DNA of 43,948 nucleotides, taken from contig JACRPR010000166.1 in the NCBI GenBank assembly GCA_016223105.1, positions 1-43,948 on the forward strand, in the 5' to 3' direction. The number at the start of each line of letters is the position of its first letter. Position 1 is the stretch's first letter. The position numbers and the translations under genes were made by a program. This DNA comes from Chloroflexota bacterium (GTDB taxonomy: Bacteria > Chloroflexota > Anaerolineae > UBA4142). Of this stretch, positions 7,961 to 16,204 are shown piece by piece. The notes beneath the pieces were generated by a model. It searched no databases. It saw nothing but the letters and a program-made list of their open reading frames with translations, and was not told where the DNA came from.

Positions 7961-8518
7961 TTATTCATGCCGGATTTTCAACATCTCGCAAATCGCGTGC
8001 GCGAGCGCGAGGTGAATATCTTCGACCGGTCCGAATGAACTCGACGGGACGTTGACGTGCAGTTCGACACGGTCTTTGAGTTTGCCGCCATCGTTGCCGC
8101 TGAATCCAATCGTCGCGATGCCGAGTTTGTCCGCGGTTTCCATCGCGCGCACAATGTTCGGCGAATTGCCGCTGACGCTGAAACCAATCGCGATGTCGCC
8201 GCGTTGCGCGAGCGAAATGAGCGGCTCGGCAAAAACGGCATCGTAACCGACATCGTTCGCGTACGCGGTGAGCACCGGGACGCAATCATTCAAGCCGATC
8301 ACTTTAAAGCGCGGCAAATCCGGTTTGATCGTGCCTTTGCCGAGATCGCACACGAGATGCGACGCGGTGGACGCCGAGCCGCCGTTGCCGAACACAAACA
8401 CGCGGCGACCTTCGACGCGTGCGCGCGCGAGGTGCGCGACAATTTTTTCAACCGGGTCGAGCGCGACGCGTTGCATCAACGCGACTTCGGCTTCAAGATA
8501 TTCTTTGATGGATGTCAT
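7961..8518 (-). CDS. gmhA: SIS-domain phosphosugar isomerase (GmhA/DiaA-like)
   Basis: This is a 185-residue single SIS-domain protein. FVFGNGGSASTASHLVCDL matches the N-terminal sugar-phosphate loop of GmhA (sedoheptulose-7-phosphate isomerase). GFSVSGNSPNIVRAMETA is the second SIS loop and VEDIHLALAHAICEML is the C-terminal helix typical of GmhA/DiaA. GmhA makes D-glycero-D-manno-heptose-7-phosphate for surface polysaccharides; the homologue DiaA instead binds DnaA. The ROK kinase downstream favours a sugar-phosphate role. The start has GGAGG six bases upstream. The promoter is at 8536-8563. Confidence 0.85.
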   Translation of the reverse strand: MTSIKEYLEAEVALMQRVALDPVEKIVAHLARARVEGRRVFVFGNGGSASTASHLVCDLGKGTIKPDLPRFKVIGLNDCVPVLTAYANDVGYDAVFAEPLISLAQRGDIAIGFSVSGNSPNIVRAMETADKLGIATIGFSGNDGGKLKDRVELHVNVPSSSFGPVEDIHLALAHAICEMLKIRHE

Positions 8519-8535
8519 TTTTTCCTCCGCCCGGC

Positions 8536-8563
8536 ATTATAGCACAAGGCGTGGGCGCGACAA
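8536..8563 (-). promoter_or_regulatory. Promoter for SIS-ROK operon
   Basis: On the minus strand TTGTCG (8563-8558) is followed after 16 bases by TATAAT (8541-8536), with TGC directly before the -10. The ribosome site and ATG of the SIS gene follow within 25 bases. Confidence 0.7.
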
Positions 8564-8585
8564 GGGGGCGCGGTGAATTATCCCA

Positions 8586-8614
8586 TTGCGCCAAAATTTT
8601 TTCGATGCTATACT
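8586..8614 (+). promoter_or_regulatory. Promoter for metalloprotease gene
   Basis: TTGCGC (8586-8591), a 17-base spacer and TATACT (8609-8614) with an extended TGC are seen. The -35 is identical to that of the promoter at 5576. It is back to back with the SIS promoter. Confidence 0.7.
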
Positions 8615-8677
8615 CGACTGCGCGCGGCGCGAAACATCGCGCGGTCGCGCGTAAAATTTTTTACCGGGATTTCAAAA

Positions 8678-11074
8678 ATGAAAACACCCTCCACTCGAAT
8701 TGCCAGCATTGTAATTTTGTTTGGCGTTATTTTATTGACGCACGCGCGCGGCTCGCTCGCCGCGCCTTTTGCGCCGCAGACCGCAATGCGCGCGCCGGTG
8801 ATTTTGCGCGCCGGGCAAGCCGACGCGATCTTTCGCGTGCCCGCGCCGGCGCGCGCGCCCGCGCGCGCGCCGACCGCGAGCATCAGCGTAAACTATCTCG
8901 CGCCGGGCGCGCTCAACGCGTACGGCGATACGTGCCAAGCGTGGCCCCCCGGATCGCAAACCGCGTTTTCGTACGCGGCATCGCTTTGGGCGGCGCAACT
9001 TGTTTCGAGCGTGCCGATTGTCGTCGAAGCATGCTGGGCAAACCTGGGATTCGGCGTGCTGGGTTACACTGGCTCCGAGCTGGTCCTGATTAGCAACACG
9101 GTGTACGCGATGAGCGTTGGCAACGCAATGTACAACAGCGACCTCTATCCCGCCACGCCGGAAATTTACAGCGCGTTCAGCGGCACGGGTATCCCCTGGT
9201 ATTTCGGAACGGACGGCAACACGCCGCTCAGTCAATACGATTTTGTAACCGTCGTCTTGCACGAACTCGCGCACGGCTTGGGCTTTGGCGGTTCGATGGA
9301 TATTTCCGGCGGGATCGGATCTTGGGGGTACGGGGTTGGCTACCCGGATATTTTTGATCGATCTGCAATCAATGGTTCGGGCACCAGTTTGATCAACACG
9401 GCGATTTATCCAAACAATTCCGCCGCGCTTGCCGCGCAACTCACCAGCAACAATGTGTACTTTAACGGCGCGCACGCGCGCGCCGCGAACGGCGGCAACA
9501 ATGTGAAATTGTACGCGCCGGCATCGTGGAATAGCGGATCGAGTTATTCGCATCTCGACGAAATTTTCAACGGCACGGCGAACGCGCTAATGACCTATTC
9601 GCTCGGCAACGGCGAATCCCTGCACAGTCCCGGCGCGATCACGTTGGGCATTTTGCGCGATGTCGGTTGGACGATCAATACGCCGACGCCCACGACACCT
9701 TCGACAATTTTTTTGCCGTTGCTCGGAAAAGATTTTGGACAGACGGCGCAAGGATTAACCGCGCCAATTTTGTTGAATCCATCCGATGGCGTAGCGCAAG
9801 CGAAACCGGTTTTCGATTGGACGGACGTTACCGGCGCGACGAGTTATCGTTTTCAATTATCCACCTCGAGCACATTCAATTCACTGACGATGGATCAAGC
9901 AATCGGCGCGAGTCAATACACCTTCACCAGCACATTGAGCGGCACGTACTATTGGCGCGTGTACGCGAGCGCTGGATCGCAGAACAGTCCCAACTCGGCG
10001 ACGCGTTCGGTTGTGCTTGCGAATTATTCAGCCGACGATGACGGCGATAGTTTGCCGAACGGGTGGGAATTGCACGGGTACGACGCGAACAACGACGGAA
10101 CGATTGATGTCAATTTGCCGGCGTTGGGCGCGAATTACCGGCACAAGGATATTTTCGTTGAGATGGATTATATGTATCGCGCGGATGCGACCAACGGACT
10201 CGCGCCGAATCAAAATGTTTTAAATTCGATTGTCGCGGTGTTCAACAGCGCGCCGGTTTCAAATCCCGATGGCACCACCGGGATTAACATCCATCTCGAA
10301 CTCGACGACCTGGTGCCGTACGATTACACGCTCGATCCGTATCAAACCGAATTCAACGCGCTCAAGAGTGTGTATTTCGATTCAAACCGGACGGCGGTGT
10401 ATCATTACATGATTTGGGCGAATCGCTACAGCACCTCGACCTCGAGCGGCGTTTCGATGGGAATTCCGGCGAGCGATTTTCTCGTTACGCTTGGTGGTTG
10501 GGGCGGCGGCGCGGGCGGCACCGAGTATCAAAAGATCGGCACGTTCATTCACGAACTCGGACACAATCTCGGGCTCACGCACGGCGGGAACGATCACACG
10601 AATTACAAACCGAATTATCTGAGCGTGATGAACTATCGTTTTCAAACGTTTGGCGTGTATCGCAACGGCGGTTGGTACAATTTCGATTATCAACGTTTTG
10701 ATCTACCAAGTTTGAATGAAGCCGCGTTGAACGAAACGCTGGGACTGAACGGCGGCGGCGTGCTCACCGGCTATGGGACGATTCACGATTGTCCCGGCGG
10801 GACTGATCGCTTTACCGCGAACGCGAGCGGCGCGCTGGATTGGAATTGCGATGGCGACACCGCGGACGTAAACGTCGCGGTGGACATCAATCAATCCGGC
10901 GCGTACACCACGCTCGGTTCGCAAAACAATTGGGCGAACATTATTTTTCACGGCGGCGGCATCATCGGTTCCGGTTTATCGCCCCAGGAATTGGCGCGTC
11001 GCGTGATCGCGAATTTTCGCGTCCTGCCGTTCAGCGAACTGACGTTTGAAGAAGATCAACAAATGCACAAGTAG
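8678..11074 (+). CDS. Secreted protein with two metzincin-type zinc-binding domains
   Basis: This 798-residue protein starts at the ATG at 8678, which opens a classical signal peptide (MKTPSTRIASIVILFGVILL, cleavage near ARGSLAA). The first domain carries HELAHGLGFGG (His195). A Fn3-like segment (about residues 365-450) is followed by an acidic DDDGDSLPNGWE calcium-binding-type stretch. The second domain carries HELGHNLGLTHGG (His625, His629, His635) and SVMNYRF as a Met-turn. Two complete HExxHxxGxx(H/G) sites in one chain are unusual. It is probably exported and proteolytic, but one site may be inactive (the first lacks the third His). The stop codon lies in a target-site duplication of a MITE. 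Confidence 0.85.
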   Translation: MKTPSTRIASIVILFGVILLTHARGSLAAPFAPQTAMRAPVILRAGQADAIFRVPAPARAPARAPTASISVNYLAPGALNAYGDTCQAWPPGSQTAFSYAASLWAAQLVSSVPIVVEACWANLGFGVLGYTGSELVLISNTVYAMSVGNAMYNSDLYPATPEIYSAFSGTGIPWYFGTDGNTPLSQYDFVTVVLHELAHGLGFGGSMDISGGIGSWGYGVGYPDIFDRSAINGSGTSLINTAIYPNNSAALAAQLTSNNVYFNGAHARAANGGNNVKLYAPASWNSGSSYSHLDEIFNGTANALMTYSLGNGESLHSPGAITLGILRDVGWTINTPTPTTPSTIFLPLLGKDFGQTAQGLTAPILLNPSDGVAQAKPVFDWTDVTGATSYRFQLSTSSTFNSLTMDQAIGASQYTFTSTLSGTYYWRVYASAGSQNSPNSATRSVVLANYSADDDGDSLPNGWELHGYDANNDGTIDVNLPALGANYRHKDIFVEMDYMYRADATNGLAPNQNVLNSIVAVFNSAPVSNPDGTTGINIHLELDDLVPYDYTLDPYQTEFNALKSVYFDSNRTAVYHYMIWANRYSTSTSSGVSMGIPASDFLVTLGGWGGGAGGTEYQKIGTFIHELGHNLGLTHGGNDHTNYKPNYLSVMNYRFQTFGVYRNGGWYNFDYQRFDLPSLNEAALNETLGLNGGGVLTGYGTIHDCPGGTDRFTANASGALDWNCDGDTADVNVAVDINQSGAYTTLGSQNNWANIIFHGGGIIGSGLSPQELARRVIANFRVLPFSELTFEEDQQMHK

Positions 11075-11076
11075 GA

Positions 11077-11257
11077 ACAGGGCTTTTCAAAAGTCGTATT
11101 CGGGCGAACCCTTGCACCGCCCGCAAGGGCAGGTGTAAATTCGCGGCAACATACGGCGAAGCCGACCGTCATCGGCTGAATTCAAGCAACGCAGATCGCT
11201 TTGGCTATGGGTTGACGCGATTTCAATCGCCCTGTCAAGTGACTTTGAAAAGCCCTG
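11077..11257. mobile_element. MITE-like element with inverted repeats and target duplication
   Basis: Terminal inverted repeats (11078-11095, starting CAGGGCTTTTCAAA; and 11241-11257, its inverse with a single-base gap) bound about 180 bases without an ORF. A 9-base direct repeat CAAGTAGGA flanks it (11068-11076 and 11258-11266), a likely target-site duplication. The left copy contains the TAG stop of the metalloprotease gene. Internal sequence (core ATTCGCGGCAACA, ACGGC.AA.CCGACC) matches the element at 34177-34335 in the opposite orientation. Confidence 0.85.
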
Positions 11258-11294
11258 CAAGTAGGAGCGGAATTATTTCGCGCACAAACACAGC

Positions 11295-11330
11295 GGGCGC
11301 GGATCCTGTGAACGATCCGCGCCCGGTTTG
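11295..11330 (+). terminator. Intrinsic terminator displaced by MITE
   Basis: Eleven-base arms (11295-11305 and 11314-11324, GGGCGCGGATC type) are followed by GGTTTGTTTATT. Without the MITE it would lie about 30 bases behind the metalloprotease stop codon, so it was probably that gene's terminator. Confidence 0.7.
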
Positions 11331-11350
11331 TTTATTCGATTGTTGTACCA

Positions 11351-11423
11351 CGCGTCATTTCGAGCGCACACGCGAAATCTCAAATCGCAACGGCGAGATT
11401 TCTCGCTTCGCTCGAAATGACAC
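11351..11423. repeat. Palindromic element, GTCATTTCGAGC family
   Basis: Arms 11351-11381 and 11395-11423 pair imperfectly. It lies just behind the stop codon of the anion transporter and is related to the inner element at 12931-12998. Confidence 0.8.
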
Positions 11424-11430
11424 CTCGAAT

Positions 11431-12897
11431 TTACTTGGGCGGAAACGCCGTGAGGTACGGCACGCCGATTCCGATCAGCGCGACCACAAAGATCACACCA
11501 AAGATCAAACCCAGTTTCCAGAAATCCCCGCGCGAGATATAGCCACTGCCATAATAGATCGGCGAGGGACCAGTTGCGTACGGCGAAATGATACCCATCA
11601 AGCCGAGCGCGTACACCAGGAGCAACGCGAACGGCAAAAGCGGAATCCCTTTGATTTGCATCCCGACCGCCAGCATCACCGGCAAAACTGCGGCGGTGTG
11701 CGCGCTGAGCGATGCAAAGAAATAGTGGATGAAAAAGAATAGCGCGACTAGCAAGCCCATCGCGACCATCGGATCCATTCCCGCTAACGGCGCGGCGGCG
11801 AGTTTCGCAAACCACGCGACGAACCCGACCATATTCAAACCATTCGCGAGTGTGACCAAGGTGGCGAACCACACCAACACATTCCACGCGCCCTTGTTGC
11901 TGATGATCTCATCCCAGGTTACGATATTTGTAACCAGCATCAGCGCGATGCCAACCAGGACGACCGTCGTCGCGTTGATAAAGTTCGTGCCAAAGTACGG
12001 CAGGTTGAACAACTCATTCGAACCGGTGATCCAAAGGAAAATCGCGAGCACGACCAAGCCGATCATGATAAATTCCTGGCGCGTCATCGGTCCCATCTTG
12101 GCGAGTTCCTTGCCCGCCCACTCTGGAATTTCTTTGCTCGCTTTAATTTCCGGCGGATAAAGAAAATAGACCAATGCCGGCACGAGCAAAAGTAAAACGA
12201 CGCCAATCGGCAAAAAGCCGGTGAACCACTGCACCCAATTGATGTCGAGTTTCGCCGTGTTTTTGACGATGGTCAGCGCGGCGGCGTTCGGCGCGAGCGC
12301 GGTGATAAACATCGAACTCGTTACGCAGGTTGCCGCGAGCGCCGTCCACATAATGTACGCGCCGATCTTGCGCGCGGTGGGACTGTTGGGTTCCGAGCCG
12401 TACAGCGCGGGGATGTTACGAATGACCGGGAACACCGTGCCGCCACTGCGCGCCGTGTTGGATGGTGTGCCGGGCGCAAGCGCGAGATCCGCCAACGAGA
12501 TCGCATAGCCCAAGCCGAGTGTGTTCTTGCCCAACAACTTGACCAGCACCAACGCGATGCGCCGACCTAACCCGGTTTTGTTGTAACCCATCGAAAAAAC
12601 GAATGCACCGAAAATCAACCACACGGTTGTATCGGCAAAACCACTTAGCCCCCAGGAGATCGAGGTCGAAACGTTCGCGTTGACGTACCGCATCGTTGTT
12701 GCGACGGCAACGCCGATCAAACCAATCGCCGCCGCCGGGATCGGCTCCAAGATCAAACCCAGGATCACCGCGGCGAAGAGCGCAAAGTACAACCACGCGC
12801 TCGTGGTCAAACCGGCTGGCGCGCCAAAGATGTACGGGTAGACTGCCAGCACTGCCCATAACAATAGTGGCGCAAGCACTTTGAGGTTGACTTTCAT
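11431..12897 (-). CDS. DASS-family (SLC13/CitT) dicarboxylate transporter
   Basis: This 488-residue inner-membrane protein has about twelve hydrophobic helices. It belongs to the divalent anion:sodium symporter / CitT-YbhI group, which carries citrate, succinate, tartrate or 2-oxoglutarate/malate. Visible family segments are PGTPSNTARSGGTVFPVI (the substrate/cation-binding SNT hairpin), TSSMFITALAPNAAAL, and in the second half FFFASLSAHTAAVLPVM and SPYATGPSPIYYGSGYI. AAGGAGG precedes the ATG. The neighbouring tartrate/D-malate-type dehydrogenase on the same strand upstream suggests tartrate or malate uptake, although they have separate transcription signals (terminator at 13021). Confidence 0.88.
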   Translation of the reverse strand: MKVNLKVLAPLLLWAVLAVYPYIFGAPAGLTTSAWLYFALFAAVILGLILEPIPAAAIGLIGVAVATTMRYVNANVSTSISWGLSGFADTTVWLIFGAFVFSMGYNKTGLGRRIALVLVKLLGKNTLGLGYAISLADLALAPGTPSNTARSGGTVFPVIRNIPALYGSEPNSPTARKIGAYIMWTALAATCVTSSMFITALAPNAAALTIVKNTAKLDINWVQWFTGFLPIGVVLLLLVPALVYFLYPPEIKASKEIPEWAGKELAKMGPMTRQEFIMIGLVVLAIFLWITGSNELFNLPYFGTNFINATTVVLVGIALMLVTNIVTWDEIISNKGAWNVLVWFATLVTLANGLNMVGFVAWFAKLAAAPLAGMDPMVAMGLLVALFFFIHYFFASLSAHTAAVLPVMLAVGMQIKGIPLLPFALLLVYALGLMGIISPYATGPSPIYYGSGYISRGDFWKLGLIFGVIFVVALIGIGVPYLTAFPPK

Positions 12898-12908
12898 TTA
12901 CCATCCTC

Positions 12909-13020
12909 CTTGAAAAGTATCTGCTCAGGCGTCATTCTGAGCAAAGCGAAGAATCTCGGATCGTTGCGCGCGAGACCATTCGCTTTGCTCAGGGTGACAC
13001 AAGGGCTGAGCAGTTACCTT
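12909..13020. repeat. Nested palindromic elements
   Basis: An inner palindrome (GTCATTCTGAGC at 12931-12958 against 12971-12998) sits inside an outer one (CTGCTCAG at 12915-12928 against CTGAGCAG at 13006-13020). The arrangement suggests one element inserted in another, upstream of the transporter's ribosome site. Confidence 0.7.
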
Positions 13021-13057
13021 GAAAAAATAAAACGCCTCTCAAAAAATTTGAGAGGCG
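13021..13057 (-). terminator. Intrinsic terminator of the dehydrogenase gene
   Basis: Eleven-base perfect arms (13033-13043 and 13047-13057) are followed on the minus strand by TTTTATTTTTT. It separates the dehydrogenase transcript from the transporter gene. Confidence 0.9.
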
Positions 13058-13132
13058 CTCTGCACCCATCGAATTGGCGCGCGTCCTTGCGCGTCATTTC
13101 AAACCTATTATACTCTGTTCGCGCCCAAAATG

Positions 13133-14206
13133 CTATTTTGCCGATGCGCGCATCTCCGCGATGATCGCGTTGGTTACCTCCATTGTCTTTGCCGTGCCGC
13201 CCAAATCCGGCGTGAGCACGCGTCCCGCGCGCGTTACGGCTGTGATCGCGCGTTCAATCATTTGCGCGGCTGGTTTTTGTCCGATGAAATCGAGCATCAT
13301 CGCGCCGCACCAAATCATCGCGATTGGATTCGCGATGCCTTTGCCCACAATATCCGGCGCGGAGCCGTGTAACGGCTCGAACATCGAAGGATACGCGCGT
13401 TCGGGGTTGATGTTGCCGCTCGGCGCGATGCCCATACTGCCACAGATCGCCGCGCCAAGATCGGTGAGAATATCGCCGAATAAATTCGACGCGACCACTA
13501 CATCGAGCGATTCGGGACGCAGAACAAAACGCGCGGCGAGCGCGTCAATCAACACGCGTTCGATTTGCACATCCGAAAATTCTTTACCGACCGCTTCGAC
13601 GATCTCATCCCAAAACGTAAGCGAGTGTTGTTGCGCGTTTGATTTTGTCGCGCTCACCAACTTTTTTCGCCGCGCCCGCGCGAGATTGAACGCGTAACGT
13701 ACGACGCGTTCGACACCGACGCGCGTAAAGACGGATGTTTCGACCGCGACTTCAATCGGCAAGCCGCGATGTGATCGTCCGCCCGCGCCGGCATATTCGC
13801 CTTCGGTGTTTTCGCGAATCACGACGAAATCAATCTCGCCCACTTTTTTTCCGGCGAGCGGCGTTTTGACGCCGGGTAAAAGCAAACTGGGACGATAGCA
13901 AACGTACTGCTCCAAGCCCTGGCAGATCGGCAGGCGCAAACCGCGCAGAGAAATGTGATCGGGCACCGTCGGAAAACCGACCGCGCCAAAATAAATCGCG
14001 TCGAATGATTTGAGAATTTTCAAACCATCGTCCGCCATCATCTTGCCGGTCTTGAGATAATAATTACACCCGTACGGCAAATCCTCGTACTGCAAACGAA
14101 ACGCGCCGGTAATGTCCGCCGCCGCGTTCAACACCTTGACCCCTTCAGGAGCAACTTCTTCGCCAATCCCATCACCAGGAATGACTGCAATGGTATAATC
14201 TTTCAT
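13133..14206 (-). CDS. ttuC: Tartrate/D-malate dehydrogenase-type decarboxylating dehydrogenase
   Basis: This is a 357-residue cytoplasmic enzyme of the isocitrate/isopropylmalate dehydrogenase family. It carries IAVIPGDGIGEEV (nucleotide-side loop), VIRENTEGEYAG, and the metal/NAD region NLFGDILTDLGAA followed by EPLHGSAPDIVGKGIANP. YGCNYYLKTGKMM and RGLRLPICQGLEQYVCYRP are like TtuC (tartrate dehydrogenase/decarboxylase) and DmlA (D-malate dehydrogenase) rather than LeuB or Icd. The predicted reaction is NAD-dependent oxidation of tartrate or D-malate with possible decarboxylation. GAGGAGG lies four bases before the ATG. The DASS transporter downstream fits uptake of the same acid. Confidence 0.87.
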   Translation of the reverse strand: MKDYTIAVIPGDGIGEEVAPEGVKVLNAAADITGAFRLQYEDLPYGCNYYLKTGKMMADDGLKILKSFDAIYFGAVGFPTVPDHISLRGLRLPICQGLEQYVCYRPSLLLPGVKTPLAGKKVGEIDFVVIRENTEGEYAGAGGRSHRGLPIEVAVETSVFTRVGVERVVRYAFNLARARRKKLVSATKSNAQQHSLTFWDEIVEAVGKEFSDVQIERVLIDALAARFVLRPESLDVVVASNLFGDILTDLGAAICGSMGIAPSGNINPERAYPSMFEPLHGSAPDIVGKGIANPIAMIWCGAMMLDFIGQKPAAQMIERAITAVTRAGRVLTPDLGGTAKTMEVTNAIIAEMRASAK

Positions 14207-14321
14207 CGCGCCTCCTCATGCTGATTCGCGCCACCGTTCTGAATCGCGAATAAAAATTTCAATCCAGCAAGTTCATTATACGCCGCGCGCGCCGATTTTC
14301 AAAAATGAATTCCGACCGGGC

Positions 14322-14350
14322 TTGATACGCTTGACGAACCGGGCTATAAT
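14322..14350 (+). promoter_or_regulatory. Promoter for lipoprotein gene
   Basis: TTGATA (14322-14327), 17 bases, then TATAAT (14345-14350). The AAAGGAGG ribosome site (14365-14372) and ATG (14378) follow. Confidence 0.8.
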
Positions 14351-14377
14351 TAAAATGCAAGCTGAAAGGAGGCACGT

Positions 14378-15910
14378 ATGTTTGATCGGCGTCACATCGC
14401 TCAACTTTTTCTTCTTGCTCTTGCGCTCATTTTTTTCCTCGTCGGGTGTTTGCCCGAAGGCACGCGTCCCCTGGTAACGATCAACGCGCCGCCCAACAAC
14501 TCGGTGATCGAAGTGAACAATGAGGTGTTGATCCAATCCACCGCGTCCGATCCGTCCGGCGTTGCGCGGATCGAAATTTGGATCAACAACGCGCTCGTCG
14601 GCGCGGAGACCAATCCCACACTTGGCACACAAGGATTTTTTTCGACAGTTCTGCATTGGACGCCGACGCAAGCCGGGACGTTCACAATTGAAGCGCGCGC
14701 GTACAGTCGCGCGGGCGGGGTGAGTGAATCGGCGCGCATCGCCGTCGTTGTGCGCGAGGGCGTCGTGCGCGCGACGAACACACCCACGCTCACGCCGACC
14801 GCAACGCGCACCGCGACCTTTACGCCGACGATCCCAACTCCCACCGGCTCGCTCACCCCGACACTCACACCAACCGGCACACTCACGCCGACGATCACCG
14901 CGACCGCAACGATCACGCCCACCGCGACGCGAACACCCACGCCCACACTTACATCAACCCCGGTCGTCGCGCCACTCGCGCCGAGCGGGTTCAACGCGAT
15001 TGTCGCCGGGCAAACGACGAGTGATCTCACCTGGGCGGACAATGCGCGCGATGAAGATGGTTTTCGCGTCTATCGCAAAATGGCGAGCGGTGATGTGCTG
15101 ATCGCACAACGCGCCGCGAACAATAACATCGGCAATGTGATTTTGAATTTAACCGGGCTCGTGTGCAGTGAGCAGTACGAGTTCTACGTCAAAGCGTTCA
15201 AAGGATCGCTCGAATCACCGGCAAGCAACGTGGTAACGCTTGCAACCGATCCGTGCACGCCGACGAATGTGGTCGCGTCGAATCCGACCGGGCAAACGAT
15301 CACCCTCGCGTGGAACGACACCGCGACGACGCCCGAAGAAACCGGGTTTAAAATTTATTTCGGCGCGACCGCGAAGAAAACCGTGGACGCGCATCCTGGG
15401 ATTGGCGCGGCGACCACGACACTCACCGGTTTAGAGTGCGGCACAACGTACAGCGATATTCGCGTCAGCGCGATCAACGGCGCGCGCGAATCGCCCAAGA
15501 GTGAAACGGCGGCGAGCGCGACGACCGCGCCGTGCCAAATCAAAATCGAATTTACGCGCGTGGACATTAAGGACGACACCGATTCCGGCTTGTTCGATCC
15601 CGGCGAAATTCGTCTCACGTTCAACGTCGCGGGACAAACCAAAGATTGGCCCTCGGCGACCGGCTCGAAATCTATTCACAGCGGGTTCAATGAAAGTTTC
15701 AGCGTCGTCTTTAACGCGACACTCGCGCGGAGCGCGTCGTTCGATCTCAGCATCACCGCGCAAGACGTGGGCGACGATCCGGATCCGATGGGCACTGTAA
15801 CCGCGCGGTACGCCGGCACAATGCCGAGTAATTTCGGTCACGGCATCAAGACGCTCGAAAATACGTTTTTCAAAATTTACTTTACGATCACGGTTACCGC
15901 GCCGCCGTAG
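14378..15910 (+). CDS. Lipoprotein with Ig-like and Fn3 domains
   Basis: This 510-residue exported lipoprotein has signal peptide MFDRRHIAQLFLLALAL with lipobox LVGC (Cys about residue 24). An Ig-like domain follows (PPNNSVIEVNNEVLIQSTASDPSG..., about 35-125), then a long Thr/Pro-rich linker with TPT, TAT and TPTG units (about 130-195). Two fibronectin type III domains come next (about 200-290 and 290-385: WADNARDEDGFRVYRKM and WNDTATTPEETGFKIYF). A C-terminal beta domain (about 390-510) completes it. It probably displays or binds something at the cell surface; no catalytic motif is seen. It is monocistronic, with its own promoter. The stop codon lies in a palindrome. Confidence 0.85.
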   Translation: MFDRRHIAQLFLLALALIFFLVGCLPEGTRPLVTINAPPNNSVIEVNNEVLIQSTASDPSGVARIEIWINNALVGAETNPTLGTQGFFSTVLHWTPTQAGTFTIEARAYSRAGGVSESARIAVVVREGVVRATNTPTLTPTATRTATFTPTIPTPTGSLTPTLTPTGTLTPTITATATITPTATRTPTPTLTSTPVVAPLAPSGFNAIVAGQTTSDLTWADNARDEDGFRVYRKMASGDVLIAQRAANNNIGNVILNLTGLVCSEQYEFYVKAFKGSLESPASNVVTLATDPCTPTNVVASNPTGQTITLAWNDTATTPEETGFKIYFGATAKKTVDAHPGIGAATTTLTGLECGTTYSDIRVSAINGARESPKSETAASATTAPCQIKIEFTRVDIKDDTDSGLFDPGEIRLTFNVAGQTKDWPSATGSKSIHSGFNESFSVVFNATLARSASFDLSITAQDVGDDPDPMGTVTARYAGTMPSNFGHGIKTLENTFFKIYFTITVTAPP

Positions 15911-15934
15911 GGCAAATTTGTAAATTTGCCCTAC
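15907..15934. repeat. Palindromic hairpin GTAGGGCAAATTT
   Basis: Thirteen-base arms at 15907-15919 and 15922-15934. The first arm contains the TAG stop (15908-15910) of the lipoprotein gene. Confidence 0.85.
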
Positions 15935-15987
15935 ACGCCCCAACATAGCGCGCGCTACTCATTCGCGCCGATTGTCTCGCGTCGTGC

Positions 15988-16032
15988 TTTTGACCGGCTT
16001 TTGACCGGCGTTTGACTTGCGAACGCGATAAT
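15988..16032 (+). promoter_or_regulatory. Tandem 11-bp repeats upstream of a -10 element
   Basis: Three direct repeats of 11 bases (15988-15998, 15999-16009 and 16010-16020; TTTTGACCGGC twice, then GTTTGACTTGC) end six bases before GATAAT (16027-16032). No -35 box is correctly spaced. Eleven-base periodicity replacing the -35 is the arrangement of OmpR/PhoB-type activator sites, so this may be an activator-dependent start upstream of the hydrogenase genes. The activator is not identified. Confidence 0.5.
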
Positions 16033-16038
16033 CGGCGT

Positions 16039-16125
16039 GGCTGAATCTGTCGCGCAGAGTTGCGCGTTGCGATTCGGGTGTTGAACGCCTTTCGAGCGTA
16101 ATTGTTCGAGAGGCGTTTTTGTTTT
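16039..16125 (+). ncRNA. Short leader or small RNA upstream of hydrogenase operon
   Basis: A transcript starting seven bases after GATAAT would contain a small CGCGC/GCGCG hairpin and end at the terminator at 16084-16125, about 85 bases in all. There is no convincing ORF. It is either a free small RNA or an attenuated leader of the hydrogenase mRNA. Evidence is structural only. Confidence 0.4.
16084..16125 (+). terminator. Intrinsic terminator upstream of hydB
   Basis: AACGCCT (16084-16090) pairs with AGGCGTT (16111-16117) within a 13-pair stem, followed by TTT, G and TTTT. It could end the lipoprotein transcript or attenuate a start at about 16039. Confidence 0.8.
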
Positions 16126-16137
16126 ACCATCAGATCC

Positions 16138-16187
16138 GTGGGGCGGCTTTTCAAGCCGCCGGAGCGGGCACGCAAGCCCGCACCACA
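16138..16187. repeat. Double-hairpin palindromic element
   Basis: Two hairpins (GGCGGCTT/AAGCCGCC at 16142-16160 and GCGGGC/GCCCGC further on) lie inside an outer GTGG/CCAC pair, immediately before the hydB ribosome site. Confidence 0.75.
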
Positions 16188-16204
16188 TTTGCCAGGAGGA
16201 GTCC

